A stretch of 64,000 nt of DNA from Pseudooceanicola batsensis HTCC2597 (GCF_000152725.1 NZ_CH724131.1:2015739-2079738), one strand, 5' to 3'; positions 1 to 9,702 are shown, counted from the first letter of the stretch. Notes: a model not told the origin generated them from the sequence alone. Program-made: numbers and translations.

Positions 1-1587
1 GCGCAGTTCCTGCATCAACCGGGCGATTTCCTCGTCGCTGGCGCCGTTCTTCATGGCCTCGGACAGACGTTCCTGCGCCCGTTGCAGCCGCTCGCGCGCA
101 TCTTCGAGATCGCCGTCCTCGATCAGCAGCGCCAGATCCCAGAGCGCCTGCGCCAGGCTGTCCACCTGATCGTCCGTCAGGCGTGCATACTGCGTGATCG
201 CATCCATGCGGCGCATCAGCACCCGCATCCGCAGATAGGCGGTCTGTGACCGGAAAAGCCCCTCGGGCTGCCACGAGATCGCCTTCATCACGCGCACGAT
301 CCGGCGGGCGTTGTCGCGGTTCCACAGAAGGTCGCGCCGCTGTTCGACCAGCGCGGCCGCCAACGGATCGAAGAACCGCCGCGCCGCCAGCCGGGTCTCG
401 TAGGGCTCCGAGGCGCCGGTCTGCTCGGCCGCATCGGTGGCCCGCAGCGTCACGGTCACCGGAAGGTTGGCCCAGGGGTGTTCCGACAGGTTCTCGATCA
501 GCTCCTGATCGAAGGCCGTGCGGTCCCCGGCGATCGGCAGCGGCATCTGCAACCGGATCGGATCGCGCGGTTCCGGCGCGCTGGCAAGACCATGGCGGCG
601 GTCGACCGCGGGCAGATCGAGCGCGATTTCCGCCTCGCCCATCTCGACGCCATAGTCGTCGCCGGCGGCGAATGGCAGCTTGAACTCGCCCCGCACGCTC
701 GCCTCGGAGGGGCCGGTGACCTCGACGAACGGCACGGTGTCACTTGTCAGGCTGACCTGCCAGCTTTCACCGCCCGGTCCGGCGACCGCCAGTTCGCCCT
801 CGCGTTCCAGCGGGATCACCTGGGACGGCGCGCTGGGGTCCTCGACAGCCGGCCCGACGGTCTGTTCGACCGAAAGCGCGCCGACCTCGCCGTAGAGACG
901 GATGGTCGCCTTGCTGCCCTCGGGCACCGCGAACCCGTCGTCCAGATCGGCAAGGTAGAGAACGGGCAGGCCGGTGTAGACGGGCGGTTCGATCCATCCC
1001 TCCCAGGTGGGTCCGGCGGCCAGTGCCGCGCCGCCGCCGGGCGCCATGCCCGCCACCGTGCCGACGCGCCAGAACGAGCCGAAGATCATGGCGATCATCA
1101 GGACCGTGAGCGCGATGAAGCGCAGGCCGAAGACATCGCGGCTGCTGACACGGAGATCGGGATCGACCGCCTTCGCCACCGAGGCCCGGTCGGCCATGCG
1201 CGACTGGTGCATCCGCCAGAGGGATTCCGACCCGAAATCGCCGCTGCCGATGGCCTGCGCGTCGCGCAGCGCCTGCAAAGGCCGCCCCTTGAGCGAGGCG
1301 TCGAGCCGCGCCAGGGCCTCTTCCCGCCGCGGCCATCGGAACGACCACAGCCCGTAGCCGGCGAAGACCAGCGCCAGCACCGCGAAGATCGCGCCGACCG
1401 CCCAGACCACCTCGACCGCGACCATGTCGTGCAGGCCCAGCATCAGCATACCGGCGGCCAGGATCACCACCGACCAGAGCGGCCAGAAGGCGCGGGCCAG
1501 CCGTTCGGCCAACAGCCCCAGACGGGTCAGGGCCAGCGGCCGCGAGATACGGGACAGGGTGTCGGCAAAGATCGTGCGGTCGGTCAT
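1..1587 (-). CDS. TIGR02302/DUF4175 family membrane protein (3' end outside window)
   Basis: The gene starts at ATG 1587 and stays open to the window edge, giving 529 codons without a stop. The N-terminus has hydrophobic segments at about residues 20-75 and another near 155-175. A long soluble region rich in Asp, Glu, Pro and Gly follows, and the visible end is helical and Gln/Glu rich. This layout matches the large alphaproteobacterial TIGR02302 (DUF4175) proteins of unknown function, which usually exceed 800 residues, so roughly the last third is missing. It lies 30 nt downstream of lysA on the same strand and may be cotranscribed with it. Family assignment is from memory of the protein's appearance; no catalytic motif is visible. 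Confidence 0.8.
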   Translation of the reverse strand, partial: MTDRTIFADTLSRISRPLALTRLGLLAERLARAFWPLWSVVILAAGMLMLGLHDMVAVEVVWAVGAIFAVLALVFAGYGLWSFRWPRREEALARLDASLKGRPLQALRDAQAIGSGDFGSESLWRMHQSRMADRASVAKAVDPDLRVSSRDVFGLRFIALTVLMIAMIFGSFWRVGTVAGMAPGGGAALAAGPTWEGWIEPPVYTGLPVLYLADLDDGFAVPEGSKATIRLYGEVGALSVEQTVGPAVEDPSAPSQVIPLEREGELAVAGPGGESWQVSLTSDTVPFVEVTGPSEASVRGEFKLPFAAGDDYGVEMGEAEIALDLPAVDRRHGLASAPEPRDPIRLQMPLPIAGDRTAFDQELIENLSEHPWANLPVTVTLRATDAAEQTGASEPYETRLAARRFFDPLAAALVEQRRDLLWNRDNARRIVRVMKAISWQPEGLFRSQTAYLRMRVLMRRMDAITQYARLTDDQVDSLAQALWDLALLIEDGDLEDARERLQRAQERLSEAMKNGASDEEIARLMQELR

Positions 1588-1617
1588 GCGACTCCTCGAA
1601 GGCGGGCGTGCGTCACC

Positions 1618-2883
1618 CTACAGCCATGGAGGTAGCGTATCCCGGTTTATGATCTCGTCAAAGCTCGGGCGGGGCCGGATGACAGCGAATTGATGCCCAT
1701 TGACCAGAACTTCGGGGATCAGCGGGCGGGTGTTGTATTCGCTGCTCATGACCGCGCCATAGGCCCCGGCCGACCGGAAGGCGACGAGGTCGCCGGCCTC
1801 CAGGGGCGGCATCATCCGCTGTCTGGCGAAGGTGTCGCCGGATTCGCACACCGGTCCGACGATATCGTAGGGCCGGTACTCGATACCGGCCTCTGCCTCG
1901 ACCACCGGCACGATGTCGTGATGGGCCTCGTACATGGCCGGGCGGATCAGGTCGTTCATCGCCCCGTCGAGGATGAGGAAATCGCGCCCCTCGCCGGACT
2001 TCACGTAGATCACGCGGCTGACCATGATCCCCGCGTTGCCCGCGACCAGGCGCCCCGGCTCGATCTCGATCTCGCAGCCCTTGTCGCCCAGCGTTTCCGC
2101 GATCAGCTTGCCGTAATCCATCGGCAGCGGCGGCGGCTCGTTGCCGCGGGTATAAGGGATGCCCAGCCCGCCGCCGAGGTCCAGACGCCGGATGTCATGG
2201 CCGTCTGCCCGCAGCGCATCGGTCAGGTCGCCGACCTTTTCGAACGCCTGCCGATACGGTTCGAGATCGGTCAGCTGCGAGCCGATGTGCACGTCGATTC
2301 CGATCGCCTCGAGCCCCGGAAGAGCTGCGATCCGGGCGTAGACCTCGCGCGCGCGGGAAATGGGGATCCCGAACTTGTTCTCGGATTTGCCGGTCGCGAT
2401 CTTGGCGTGGGTCCTGGCGTCGACATCCGGGTTCACCCGCACCGTCACCGGCGCGACCACCCCCATGGACAGCGCGACCTCGTTCAGCGCCTCCAGCTCC
2501 GGCTCGCTCTCGATGTTGAACTGGCGGATGCCGCCGGCCAGCGCCTCGCGCATCTCGACCCGCGTCTTGCCGACGCCCGAGAAGACGATCCTCTCGCCCG
2601 GAACGCCCGCCGCCCGGGCCCGCGCATATTCACCGCCCGAGACGACATCCATGCCCGCCCCGAGATCCGCCAGCGTCCTGAGGATCGCCTGGTTCGACGC
2701 GGCCTTCATCGCATAGCAGACCAGGTGCGGCAGGCCGGAGAGCGCATCGTCGAACAGCTGGAAATGACGCGTCAGCGTGGCCGTCGAATAGAGGTAGAAC
2801 GGCGTGCCGACCTCGGCGGCGATCTCGGCCACCGGCACGTCCTCGGCATAGAGAGCGCCATCGCGGTAGAGGAAATGATCCAT
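1618..2883 (-). CDS. lysA: diaminopimelate decarboxylase
   Basis: PLP-dependent fold-III decarboxylase of 421 residues that converts meso-diaminopimelate to L-lysine, the last step of lysine synthesis. Visible hallmarks are the PLP-lysine region YAMKAASN near residue 60, HIGSQ, the glycine-rich DLGGGLGIPY, EPGRLVAG, and the C-terminal CESGDTFA and AGAYGAVMSSEYN segments that supply the active-site Cys and Tyr. Length is normal for the family. It follows the DUF2834 gene by 18 nt and belongs to the argH/lipoprotein/DUF2834/lysA array. No lysine riboswitch-like leader is possible in such a short gap. Confidence 0.97.
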   Translation of the reverse strand: MDHFLYRDGALYAEDVPVAEIAAEVGTPFYLYSTATLTRHFQLFDDALSGLPHLVCYAMKAASNQAILRTLADLGAGMDVVSGGEYARARAAGVPGERIVFSGVGKTRVEMREALAGGIRQFNIESEPELEALNEVALSMGVVAPVTVRVNPDVDARTHAKIATGKSENKFGIPISRAREVYARIAALPGLEAIGIDVHIGSQLTDLEPYRQAFEKVGDLTDALRADGHDIRRLDLGGGLGIPYTRGNEPPPLPMDYGKLIAETLGDKGCEIEIEPGRLVAGNAGIMVSRVIYVKSGEGRDFLILDGAMNDLIRPAMYEAHHDIVPVVEAEAGIEYRPYDIVGPVCESGDTFARQRMMPPLEAGDLVAFRSAGAYGAVMSSEYNTRPLIPEVLVNGHQFAVIRPRPSFDEIINRDTLPPWL

Positions 2884-2901
2884 TGCGGTCCCCGTGCGGC
2901 C

Positions 2902-3216
2902 TCAGACGGGCCGTGTTCTGAGAAAGAGATAGAGCGGCAGCCCGCAGCCGACCCCGATGAGACAGGTCGCCGGAACCGCCCAGAGCGAGGACCAGTTCCG
3001 GCGGACCGAGACCTCGGCCAGGATCCACAGGACAAGGGCGATGACCGCGATGACAAGATCCATCGACAGCCCCGTGACCGCGTCGTTCGCCGTCCACGCG
3101 GCGAAAAGGCCCTGCATGTCGAACCCGTTGGCGGTGAGCCAGGACAGGACATGCCACATCGGATGCACCGCGCCCCAGACCGCCAGCAGCAGGTACAGGA
3201 TGCGCAGCGTCGACAT
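2902..3216 (-). CDS. DUF2834 family small membrane protein
   Basis: 104 residues with three predicted membrane helices: residues about 4-22, 50-68 and 80-98. The N-terminal YLLLAVWGAVHPMWH and the central tryptophan/aspartate-rich loop fit the DUF2834 family, whose function is unknown. Its ATG overlaps the stop of the upstream lipoprotein gene by one base (TGATG), which indicates translational coupling. The gene is sandwiched between a small lipoprotein and lysA, and nothing ties it functionally to lysine or arginine synthesis. Confidence 0.85.
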   Translation of the reverse strand: MSTLRILYLLLAVWGAVHPMWHVLSWLTANGFDMQGLFAAWTANDAVTGLSMDLVIAVIALVLWILAEVSVRRNWSSLWAVPATCLIGVGCGLPLYLFLRTRPV

Positions 3217-3371
3217 CAGAACGACACCCCGAACGCGACACGGCCGTGCACGGTCACTCCGGTTTCGGTTGCGGTCTCGGGCTCGGGTTGTTCGGGCTCG
3301 CCGTCCACGCCGCAGGCCGAGACGAGCGCGGCCATGCCGAACAGCAGGACGAGAGCCAGCAGGCGGGTCAT
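3216..3371 (-). CDS. small lipoprotein (51 aa)
   Basis: A 51-residue protein beginning [13 protein letters not shown], with a lipobox ending in SAC at Cys20, so it should be exported and lipid-anchored. The mature part is about 30 residues, acidic and rich in Glu, Pro and Thr. Its ATG overlaps the argH stop codon in the four-base ATGA arrangement, and its own stop overlaps the DUF2834 start by one base. In alphaproteobacteria a tiny lipoprotein between argH and lysA resembles the lipoprotein often annotated LptM-like or hypothetical. That identity is only a suggestion. Confidence 0.8.
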   Translation of the reverse strand: MTRLLALVLLFGMAALVSACGVDGEPEQPEPETATETGVTVHGRVAFGVSF

Positions 3372-4759
3372 TTCAGCACATCCTTCCAGCGCAGGATCTG
3401 TTCCCGCACCCGTTCAGGCGCCGTTCCGCCGTAGGATGTGCGCGAGGCGACCGAGTTGTGGACCCCCAAAACCCCGAAGACGTCATCCGTGATCGCCGCG
3501 TGAACGCCCTGCATGTCGGCCAGCGTCAGGTCCGGCAGGTCGCAGCCCTTCCGCTCGGCCAGGGCGACGAGCGACCCGGTGACGTGATGTGCTTCGCGGA
3601 ACGGCATGTCGAGCGTACGCACCAGCCAGTCGGCCAGGTCGGTCGCGGTGGAAAAGCCCGACCCCGCCGCCGCCTCGAGCGCCTCGCGGTTCGCGGCCAT
3701 GTCCGACACCATGCCGGTCATCGCCGCCAGCGCCAGCATCAGGTTGTCGGCAGCATCGAAGACCTGTTCCTTGTCCTCCTGCATGTCCTTGGAATAGGCC
3801 AGCGGCAGGCCCTTCATCACCATGGTCAGGGCGACGTTCGCGCCGAAGATGCGGCCGATCTTGGCCCGGATCAGTTCGGCCGCGTCGGGGTTCTTCTTCT
3901 GCGGCATGATCGACGACCCGGTCGAGAAGCGGTCCGACAGCACGACGAACCGGAACTGGGCCGAGGACCAGATCACCAGCTCTTCGGCCATGCGGCTCAG
4001 ATGAATCGCGCAGATGGTCGCGGCGCCGAGGAACTCCAACGCGAAATCCCGGTCCGAGACGGCATCCAGCGAATTGGCCATCGGCCGGTCGAATCCCAGG
4101 GCACGCGCCGTCATCTCGCGGTCGATGGGAAAGGAGGTCCCGGCCAGCGCGGCCGCCCCGAGCGGCGATTCGTTCATCCGCGCCCGCGCGTCGCGGAACC
4201 GCGACAGATCGCGCCCGAACATCTCGACATAGGCCATCATGTGGTGGCCCCAGGTCACCGGCTGCGCCGTCTGAAGATGCGTGAACCCCGGCATCACCCA
4301 GTCGGCGCCCTGCTCGGCCTGCGCGACCAGCGCCGTCATCAGCGCCTGCAGCCCGTCGATCGCCGCATCCGCCTGATCGCGGACCCAGAGCCGGAAATCC
4401 GTCGCCACCTGGTCGTTGCGCGACCGCCCGGTGTGCAGCCGCCCGGCGGGTTCGCCGATGATTTCCTTCAGCCGCGCCTCGACGTTCATGTGAATATCCT
4501 CGAGCGCCGTCGAGAAGGCGAAGGACCCGCCCTCGATCTCTGACAACACCGTGAGAAGCCCTTCCCTCATCGCCTCGGCATCGCTATCGCTGACGATGCC
4601 CGTCGCGGCCAGCATGGCGGCATGGGCGCGCGAGCCTGCGATATCCTGCGCGGCCATGCGCCGGTCGAACCCGATCGAGGCGTTGATCGCCTCCATGATC
4701 GCGTCGGGTCCGGCGGCGAAACGGCCCCCCCACATCTGGTTCGCGCTTGTGTCGGTCAT
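3368..4759 (-). CDS. argH: argininosuccinate lyase
   Basis: 463-residue fumarase/aspartase-superfamily enzyme that splits argininosuccinate into arginine and fumarate. Seen: WGGRFA at the N-terminus, [13 protein letters not shown], the [10 protein letters not shown] region with the catalytic His, and the superfamily signature [12 protein letters not shown]. The reading frame continues upstream without a stop, but ATG 4759 ([14 protein letters not shown]) gives the family's usual length and a normal N-terminus. The gene diverges from the TlpA-like gene with only 21 nt between the start codons, so their promoters must overlap. It heads the overlapping argH/lipoprotein/DUF2834/lysA array. Confidence 0.97.
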   Translation of the reverse strand: MTDTSANQMWGGRFAAGPDAIMEAINASIGFDRRMAAQDIAGSRAHAAMLAATGIVSDSDAEAMREGLLTVLSEIEGGSFAFSTALEDIHMNVEARLKEIIGEPAGRLHTGRSRNDQVATDFRLWVRDQADAAIDGLQALMTALVAQAEQGADWVMPGFTHLQTAQPVTWGHHMMAYVEMFGRDLSRFRDARARMNESPLGAAALAGTSFPIDREMTARALGFDRPMANSLDAVSDRDFALEFLGAATICAIHLSRMAEELVIWSSAQFRFVVLSDRFSTGSSIMPQKKNPDAAELIRAKIGRIFGANVALTMVMKGLPLAYSKDMQEDKEQVFDAADNLMLALAAMTGMVSDMAANREALEAAAGSGFSTATDLADWLVRTLDMPFREAHHVTGSLVALAERKGCDLPDLTLADMQGVHAAITDDVFGVLGVHNSVASRTSYGGTAPERVREQILRWKDVLK

Positions 4760-4780
4760 TGGCCACCCGTTGGAGGAAAG

Positions 4781-5338
4781 ATGAAGAACTGGCTCAAGGC
4801 GCTCCTTTATACGGGCTTGCTCGTCACTGCAAACCTCGGCGCGGCCGGGGACATCGCCGGCCTGCGCGAGGGCGACATGAAGAAGCTGGCCGTCCATGCC
4901 GAGCCGCACGACTTTCCCGATGTGGCCTTCGATGCGCCCGAGGGCGAGGCCAGCCTCGCGGAGTACCGGGGCCGGATCGTCGTCCTGAACTTCTGGGCTC
5001 TCTGGTGCGCGCCCTGCCGCGAGGAAATGCCGACGCTGGAGGCGCTCCAACACCGTTTCGGCGCCGAGGATTTTGCCGTCGTCACTCTGGCCACGGGGCC
5101 GAACGCACCGCCCGCCATCGACCGGTTCCTGGACGAGATCGGAGTCACCGCTTTGCCCCGGTACCGCGACCCGCGCAGCCGTCTTGCCCGGGCGGCAGGC
5201 GTGCTGGGGCTGCCGGTGACGGTGATTCTCGACCGCGAAGGACGCGAGATCGCGCGGCTCGTGGGGACGGCGGACTGGTCGAGCGACAGCGCAATCCGCA
5301 TCGTCGAGAGCCTGCTGGCCCGGGAGTCGCAAGGCTGA
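4781..5338 (+). CDS. TlpA-like thioredoxin-fold disulfide reductase
   Basis: 185 residues: an N-terminal hydrophobic signal or anchor (about residues 6-22), then a thioredoxin fold with the redox motif W75-C-A-P-C79 after FWALW and a cis-proline region GLPVTVILD. Members reduce periplasmic disulfides, for example during cytochrome c maturation or copper-centre assembly. ATG 4781 was chosen because an SD-like GGAGG lies 7 nt upstream and the signal peptide starts there. The upstream in-frame extension would run through the divergent argH start. The argH/tlpA divergent pair is, from memory, a common rhodobacterial arrangement. Confidence 0.93.
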   Translation: MKNWLKALLYTGLLVTANLGAAGDIAGLREGDMKKLAVHAEPHDFPDVAFDAPEGEASLAEYRGRIVVLNFWALWCAPCREEMPTLEALQHRFGAEDFAVVTLATGPNAPPAIDRFLDEIGVTALPRYRDPRSRLARAAGVLGLPVTVILDREGREIARLVGTADWSSDSAIRIVESLLARESQG

Positions 5339-5437
5339 ACACGGTCGTTAGAATTCGCATGAATTTCGCCGACGCCCGTTCGCACTACATTAACTTTGTC
5401 GCGTCACGATGACCCGGACCTTAGCGGAGGGGCGGGA

Positions 5438-6280
5438 ATGGCACTCTTGAACGACCAGGCGCTGGTGGATGTTCCGCCGGAACTCCGCGATCCGCTCACC
5501 CACGCCGTGGCGCGGCGGGATGCAGATATTCTCAACACCGTGTCCCTCGCCCTCGAAAACGGCAACGTGGCCCTTGCCTATCAGCCCGTCCTGCAGGCGC
5601 GCGCTCCCGACCGGATCGCCTATTACGAGGGCCTGATCCGCATCTTCGACGAAACCGGGCGCGTCATCCCCGCGGCGGATTTCATCCACGCGGCCGAGGT
5701 GACGGAACTCGGCCGCCGCATCGATTGCGCCGCCCTCAGTATGGGCCTACGCGTGCTGGAGGACACGCCGGAGATCCGCCTGGCGCTGAACCTCTCGGCC
5801 CGTTCCATCGGCTATCCCCGCTGGATGCGCATCCTGCGCAAGGCCCTGATGCGCGATCCTGCCCTGGGCGAGCGTCTGATCCTCGAGATCACCGAAGGTT
5901 CGGCCATGATGATCCCCGAACTGGTCACCAGCTTCATGACCCGAATGCGCCGCCACGGGATCAGCTTCGCCCTCGACGATTTCGGGGCGGGCCATACGTC
6001 GTTCCGCTACCTCCGCGATTTCCTCTTCGACATCCTCAAGATCGACGGCCAGTTCATCCGCGGCGTCGCGACCGATCCCGACAACCAGGTGCTGGCCCGC
6101 GCTCTGATCGCCATCGCCCGCCACATGGACATGCTGACCGTCGCGGAACAGGTCGAAACCCCCGAGGATGCACAGTGGATCACGCGGGCGGGGATCGATT
6201 GCGTTCAGGGCTACTGCTTTGCCGCCCCGACGATCCGCCCCCCGTGGGAGGAACCACCGGCCGCGGAAACCGGCAGCTGA
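5438..6280 (+). CDS. EAL-domain cyclic-di-GMP phosphodiesterase
   Basis: 280-residue stand-alone EAL domain with no GGDEF, PAS or membrane segment. The expected catalytic set is present: E64-G-L (EAL variant), N118 in LNLS, E150 in EITE, D180-D181 in LDDFGAG, K201 in LKIDGQFI, E237 in AEQVE and Q257. An active cytoplasmic enzyme that hydrolyses c-di-GMP to pGpG is therefore likely. The first about 45 residues have no recognised domain. The start at 5438 is preceded by an AGCGGAGGGG purine run. It sits alone between tlpA and the PHB genes. Confidence 0.93.
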   Translation: MALLNDQALVDVPPELRDPLTHAVARRDADILNTVSLALENGNVALAYQPVLQARAPDRIAYYEGLIRIFDETGRVIPAADFIHAAEVTELGRRIDCAALSMGLRVLEDTPEIRLALNLSARSIGYPRWMRILRKALMRDPALGERLILEITEGSAMMIPELVTSFMTRMRRHGISFALDDFGAGHTSFRYLRDFLFDILKIDGQFIRGVATDPDNQVLARALIAIARHMDMLTVAEQVETPEDAQWITRAGIDCVQGYCFAAPTIRPPWEEPPAAETGS

Positions 6281-6390
6281 GGGATCGCCGCGATGCAGCA
6301 CATTGAGCCCGGGGCCGTTTTGCGATAGGTCATCCGCATGGAGGCGTGGGGGGAGAATTTCCTGCGTCAAGCATAGTGGAGGACCACACC

Positions 6391-7566
6391 ATGACGAACG
6401 TCGTCATCGCATCCGCGGCCCGTACGCCCGTCGGATCCTTTCTCGGATCATTCGCAACCACCCCCGCCCATGACCTGGGCGCGACCGTTCTCGCCGAACT
6501 GGTCAAGCGCGCCGGAATCGAACCCGGCGAGGTCTCGGAAACCATTCTCGGCCAGGTGCTGACCGGCGGCCAGGGCCAGAACCCCGCCCGTCAGGCGCAT
6601 ATCAACGCCGGCCTGCCGCAGGAATCCGCCGCCTGGGGCATCAACCAGGTCTGTGGGTCCGGCCTGCGCGCCGTGGCGCTTGCCGCCCAGCACATCCAGC
6701 TTGGCGATGCCGACATCGTCGCCGCCGGCGGACAGGAAAGCATGTCGCTCTCGCCCCATGTCGCGCACCTGCGCGCGGGCCACAAGATGGGCGACGTCAA
6801 GTACATCGATTCGATGATCAAGGACGGCCTCTGGGATGCCTTCAACGGCTACCACATGGGCCAGACCGCCGAGAACGTCGCCGAAAAGTGGCAGATCAGC
6901 CGCGACCAGCAGGACGAATTCGCCCTCGCCTCGCAGAACAAGGCCGAGGCGGCACAGAAGGCCGGCAAGTTCAAGGACGAGATCGTTCCCTTCACCGTCA
7001 AGACCCGCAAGGGCGAAACGGTGGTCGAGGATGACGAATACATCCGCCACGGCGCGACGATCGAAGGCATGCAGAAACTGAAGCCCGCCTTCACCAGGGA
7101 CGGGTCGGTCACCGCCGCCAACGCCAGCGGGATCAACGACGGCGCCGCCGGGGCCCTGCTGATGTCGGCCGAGAATGCCGAAAAGCGCGGCATCACGCCC
7201 CTCGCCCGTATCGTCTCGTACGCGACGGCCGGCCTGGACCCCTCGATCATGGGCGTCGGCCCGATCCATGCCTCGCGCAAGGCGCTGGAAAAAGCCGGCT
7301 GGAAGCCCGAGGACCTCGACCTGGTCGAAGCGAACGAGGCTTTCGCCGCCCAGGCCTGCGCCGTCAACAAGGACATGGGCTGGGATCCGGAAATCGTGAA
7401 CGTGAACGGTGGCGCCATCGCCATCGGCCATCCCATCGGGGCCTCCGGCGCGCGGGTTCTCAACACCCTGCTGTTCGAAATGCAGCGTCGCAACGCCAGG
7501 AAGGGCCTTGCCACGCTCTGCATCGGCGGCGGCATGGGTGTCGCCATGTGCGTCGAGCGCGACTGA
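6391..7566 (+). CDS. phaA: acetyl-CoA C-acetyltransferase (beta-ketothiolase)
   Basis: 391-residue thiolase condensing two acetyl-CoA to acetoacetyl-CoA, the first step of polyhydroxybutyrate synthesis. Active-site residues are visible: nucleophile C88 in NQVCGSG, the [11 protein letters not shown] histidine, and the C-terminal [11 protein letters not shown] cysteine. ATG 6391 follows GGAGGACCACACC. A terminator hairpin lies directly downstream, and phaB follows after 195 nt, so the two genes are adjacent but probably separately regulated. The polymerase genes (phaC, phaZ, phaP, phaR) are not in the window. Confidence 0.96.
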   Translation: MTNVVIASAARTPVGSFLGSFATTPAHDLGATVLAELVKRAGIEPGEVSETILGQVLTGGQGQNPARQAHINAGLPQESAAWGINQVCGSGLRAVALAAQHIQLGDADIVAAGGQESMSLSPHVAHLRAGHKMGDVKYIDSMIKDGLWDAFNGYHMGQTAENVAEKWQISRDQQDEFALASQNKAEAAQKAGKFKDEIVPFTVKTRKGETVVEDDEYIRHGATIEGMQKLKPAFTRDGSVTAANASGINDGAAGALLMSAENAEKRGITPLARIVSYATAGLDPSIMGVGPIHASRKALEKAGWKPEDLDLVEANEAFAAQACAVNKDMGWDPEIVNVNGGAIAIGHPIGASGARVLNTLLFEMQRRNARKGLATLCIGGGMGVAMCVERD

Positions 7567-7593
7567 TCAGCACGACCGCCGACATGCAAAATA

Positions 7594-7618
7594 AGGGGCG
7601 CCGCAGGGCGCCCTTTCT
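7594..7618 (+). terminator. rho-independent terminator after phaA
   Basis: Perfect 7-bp GC stem (7596-7602 with 7607-7613) around a 4-nt loop, preceded by ATAA and followed by TTTCTCGTTT. It starts about 28 nt after the phaA stop codon. Confidence 0.8.
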
Positions 7619-7689
7619 CGTTTCCGCGCCAAGGTGTGATAGGCGTGGGGTGGCGACAGAGAATCTGCTGCCAGAGTGAAAATTTCTTA

Positions 7690-7737
7690 GCGCAACAATA
7701 TTGCGCCCGGATAACGATATGGGTAACAGAGTTACTC
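7690..7737 (+). promoter_or_regulatory. two dyads upstream of phaB, possible operators
   Basis: Two inverted repeats lie in the AT-richer 70 nt before the phaB start: a perfect 6-bp dyad GCGCAA-caata-TTGCGC at 7690-7706, and a 7-bp dyad with one mismatch, GGGTAAC-aga-GTTACTC, at 7721-7737. Their position between the phaA terminator and the phaB SD (AGGAGG, 7753-7758) fits a regulated phaB promoter. Which protein binds is unknown. PhaR is known to bind GC/TGC-rich dyads in rhodobacteria, but these do not obviously match. Confidence 0.45.
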
Positions 7738-7761
7738 TGACACCGAACCGTAGGAGGAATC

Positions 7762-8484
7762 ATGGCACGGACGGCATTGGTCACCGGAGGATCGCGCGGG
7801 ATCGGCGCAGCAATCTCCAAGGCGTTGAAAGACAAGGGGTACACGGTGGCCGCCACCTATGCGGGCAATGACGAGGCCGCCGCCAGCTTCACCGAGGAGA
7901 CCGGGATCAAGACCTACAAGTGGAACGCCGCCGATTACGAGGCCTCCAAGACCGGGATCGCCAAGGTCGAGGAAGAGCTTGGCCCCATCGACATCGTCGT
8001 CGCCAATGCCGGCATCACCCGCGACGCCCCTTTCCACAAGATGACCCCCGAGCAGTGGAAAGAGGTGGTCGACACCAATCTCACCGGCGTGTTCAACACC
8101 GTCCATCCCGTCTGGCCCGGTATGCGCGAGCGCGGCTTCGGCCGGGTCATCGTGATCTCGTCGATCAACGGACAGAAGGGCCAGTTCGGTCAGGTCAACT
8201 ATGCCGCGACCAAGGCGGGCGACCTCGGCATCGTCAAGTCGCTGGCGCAGGAAGGCGCCTCCAAGGGCATCACGGCCAACGCCATCTGCCCCGGCTACAT
8301 CGCCACCGACATGGTCATGGCCGTGCCGGAAAAGGTACGCGAAGCGATCATCAGCCAGATCCCGACCGGCCGCCTGGGCGAGCCCGAGGAGATCGCGCGC
8401 TGCGTCGCCTTTCTGGCCGACGACGACGCGGGCTTCATCAACGGCTCGACCATCACCGCGAACGGCGGGCAGTTCTTCGTCTGA
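7762..8484 (+). CDS. phaB: acetoacetyl-CoA reductase
   Basis: 240-residue short-chain dehydrogenase that reduces acetoacetyl-CoA to (R)-3-hydroxybutyryl-CoA with NADPH, the second step of PHB formation. Seen: the Rossmann TGGSRGIG at 8-15, NAG at 82-84, Ser133/134 in VISSINGQ, and Y147-x3-K151. The INGQKGQFGQ segment is typical of PhaB rather than FabG. A good SD (TAGGAGGAATC) precedes ATG 7762, and a strong terminator follows the gene. Confidence 0.96.
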   Translation: MARTALVTGGSRGIGAAISKALKDKGYTVAATYAGNDEAAASFTEETGIKTYKWNAADYEASKTGIAKVEEELGPIDIVVANAGITRDAPFHKMTPEQWKEVVDTNLTGVFNTVHPVWPGMRERGFGRVIVISSINGQKGQFGQVNYAATKAGDLGIVKSLAQEGASKGITANAICPGYIATDMVMAVPEKVREAIISQIPTGRLGEPEEIARCVAFLADDDAGFINGSTITANGGQFFV

Positions 8485-8508
8485 CGCCCGCGCCACTGGC
8501 GGACAACC

Positions 8509-8538
8509 GGGCCGGTGCCTCTGCACCGGCCCTTTCTG
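8509..8538 (+). terminator. rho-independent terminator after phaB
   Basis: Perfect 10-bp stem (8509-8518 with 8523-8532) with a CTCT loop, followed by TTTCTGTT. It begins 25 nt after the phaB stop and ends before the EamA gene. Confidence 0.85.
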
Positions 8539-8572
8539 TTGACGCCACCGCACCCTTTGACGACAAGGGCGC

Positions 8573-9469
8573 ATGTCCCGCACCCGCGCCACAGCCATCG
8601 GTTTCACGGCAGTCCTGCTCTGGGCTCTGCTGGCCCTCTTCACCGTGGGCAGCAGACCGGTGCCGCCGCTGCAGCTCAATGCCATGTGTTTCGTGATCGG
8701 CGGACTCGTCGGCCTGATCTGGACGGTCGCTGCCGGACAGCTGAAATCGCTGGGGCAGATCCCGCCGGCGGCGCTTGCGCTCGGGACGGTGGGGCTCTTC
8801 GGTTATCACGCGCTCTATTTCGGCGCGCTCCGCAATGCCCCACCGGCGCAGGCGAGCCTGATCGCCTATCTCTGGCCGCTGCTCATCGTCCTCTTCTCGG
8901 GGCTGTTGCCGGGGGAACGTCTCCGTCTCGGGCACCTGCTGGGCGCGCTGGCCGGCTTCGCCGGGGCGGCGGTGGTCGTCGGGGGATACAGCGGCCTGTC
9001 GCCGGACTACATGCTGGGGTACCTGCTGGCGCTGGCATGCGCCCTGACATGGGCGGGCTACTCGGTCCTCTCCCGCCGCTTCGGCGCGGTGCCGACAAGT
9101 GCCGTGACCGTCTTCTGCCTGGCCGCCGCCGTGCTCTCTGCCGGACTGCATCTCACGCTCGAAGAGACGGTGGTGCCGGTCTCGGCCATCGGGTGGCTGT
9201 CGGTTGTGGCCCTTGGCCTCGGACCCGTCGGACTCGCCTTCTACACCTGGGACATCGGGGTGAAACAGGGCGACATACAGATGCTCGGCGTGGCCTCCTA
9301 TGCCGCGCCGCTTCTGTCGACCCTGGTCCTGGTCGCAACCGGCATCGCCGAACCGACCGCGCGGCTCGGGGTTGCGACCGTACTTATCACCGGTGGCGCG
9401 GGTATCGCCGCCCGCGCCAGTCTGAGACGCCCCCGGAAAACCGGTGCTAATGCACCGACAGGCGGCTGA
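8573..9469 (+). CDS. EamA/DMT-family exporter, YddG-like
   Basis: 298 residues with about ten hydrophobic helices arranged as two EamA repeats. The first contains LWALLALFTVGSR and the second starts near LACALTWAGYSVLSRRF. Conserved features such as the early W, the YLWPLLIVL segment and FYTWDIGVKQGDIQMLG resemble the aromatic amino-acid exporter YddG subgroup. The substrate is not evident from sequence. The last 23 nt overlap tail-to-tail with the DUF465 gene on the other strand. Confidence 0.9.
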   Translation: MSRTRATAIGFTAVLLWALLALFTVGSRPVPPLQLNAMCFVIGGLVGLIWTVAAGQLKSLGQIPPAALALGTVGLFGYHALYFGALRNAPPAQASLIAYLWPLLIVLFSGLLPGERLRLGHLLGALAGFAGAAVVVGGYSGLSPDYMLGYLLALACALTWAGYSVLSRRFGAVPTSAVTVFCLAAAVLSAGLHLTLEETVVPVSAIGWLSVVALGLGPVGLAFYTWDIGVKQGDIQMLGVASYAAPLLSTLVLVATGIAEPTARLGVATVLITGGAGIAARASLRRPRKTGANAPTGG

Positions 9470-9614
9470 TCTCTTCCTTGAGACGCAACTTCTGTTTCTT
9501 CAGCTCTTTGATTTCCATGGTCGAAGCCCCGGGCGATCGCTGTGCATGTTCCACCGCGACCGAGAGGGATTCGTGTTTTTTCTTCAGTTCTTCCAGATGC
9601 GAACTCAAGCTCAT
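9447..9614 (-). CDS. DUF465 (YdcH-like) small protein
   Basis: 55 residues starting MSLSSHLEELKKKHESLS, almost entirely charged amphipathic helix with a second helix EIKELKKQKLRLKEEISRL. This is the pattern of DUF465/YdcH proteins, small cytoplasmic helical-hairpin proteins of unknown role. The ATG at 9614 has GAGAGGAGAATGAG just upstream. It ends inside the 3' end of the convergent exporter gene. Confidence 0.88.
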   Translation of the reverse strand: MSLSSHLEELKKKHESLSVAVEHAQRSPGASTMEIKELKKQKLRLKEEISRLSVH

Positions 9615-9702
9615 CTCATTCTCCTCTCTGATTGCTGCCAGAAAATTGGATCACAGTTTCACACTTCTGTCACGCTGCGCCCGCGAGGATCCGCTGATGG
9701 AG

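Noticed and set aside
2884-2901. Lysine riboswitch before lysA
   Set aside because: Only 18 nt separate lysA from the preceding coding sequence.
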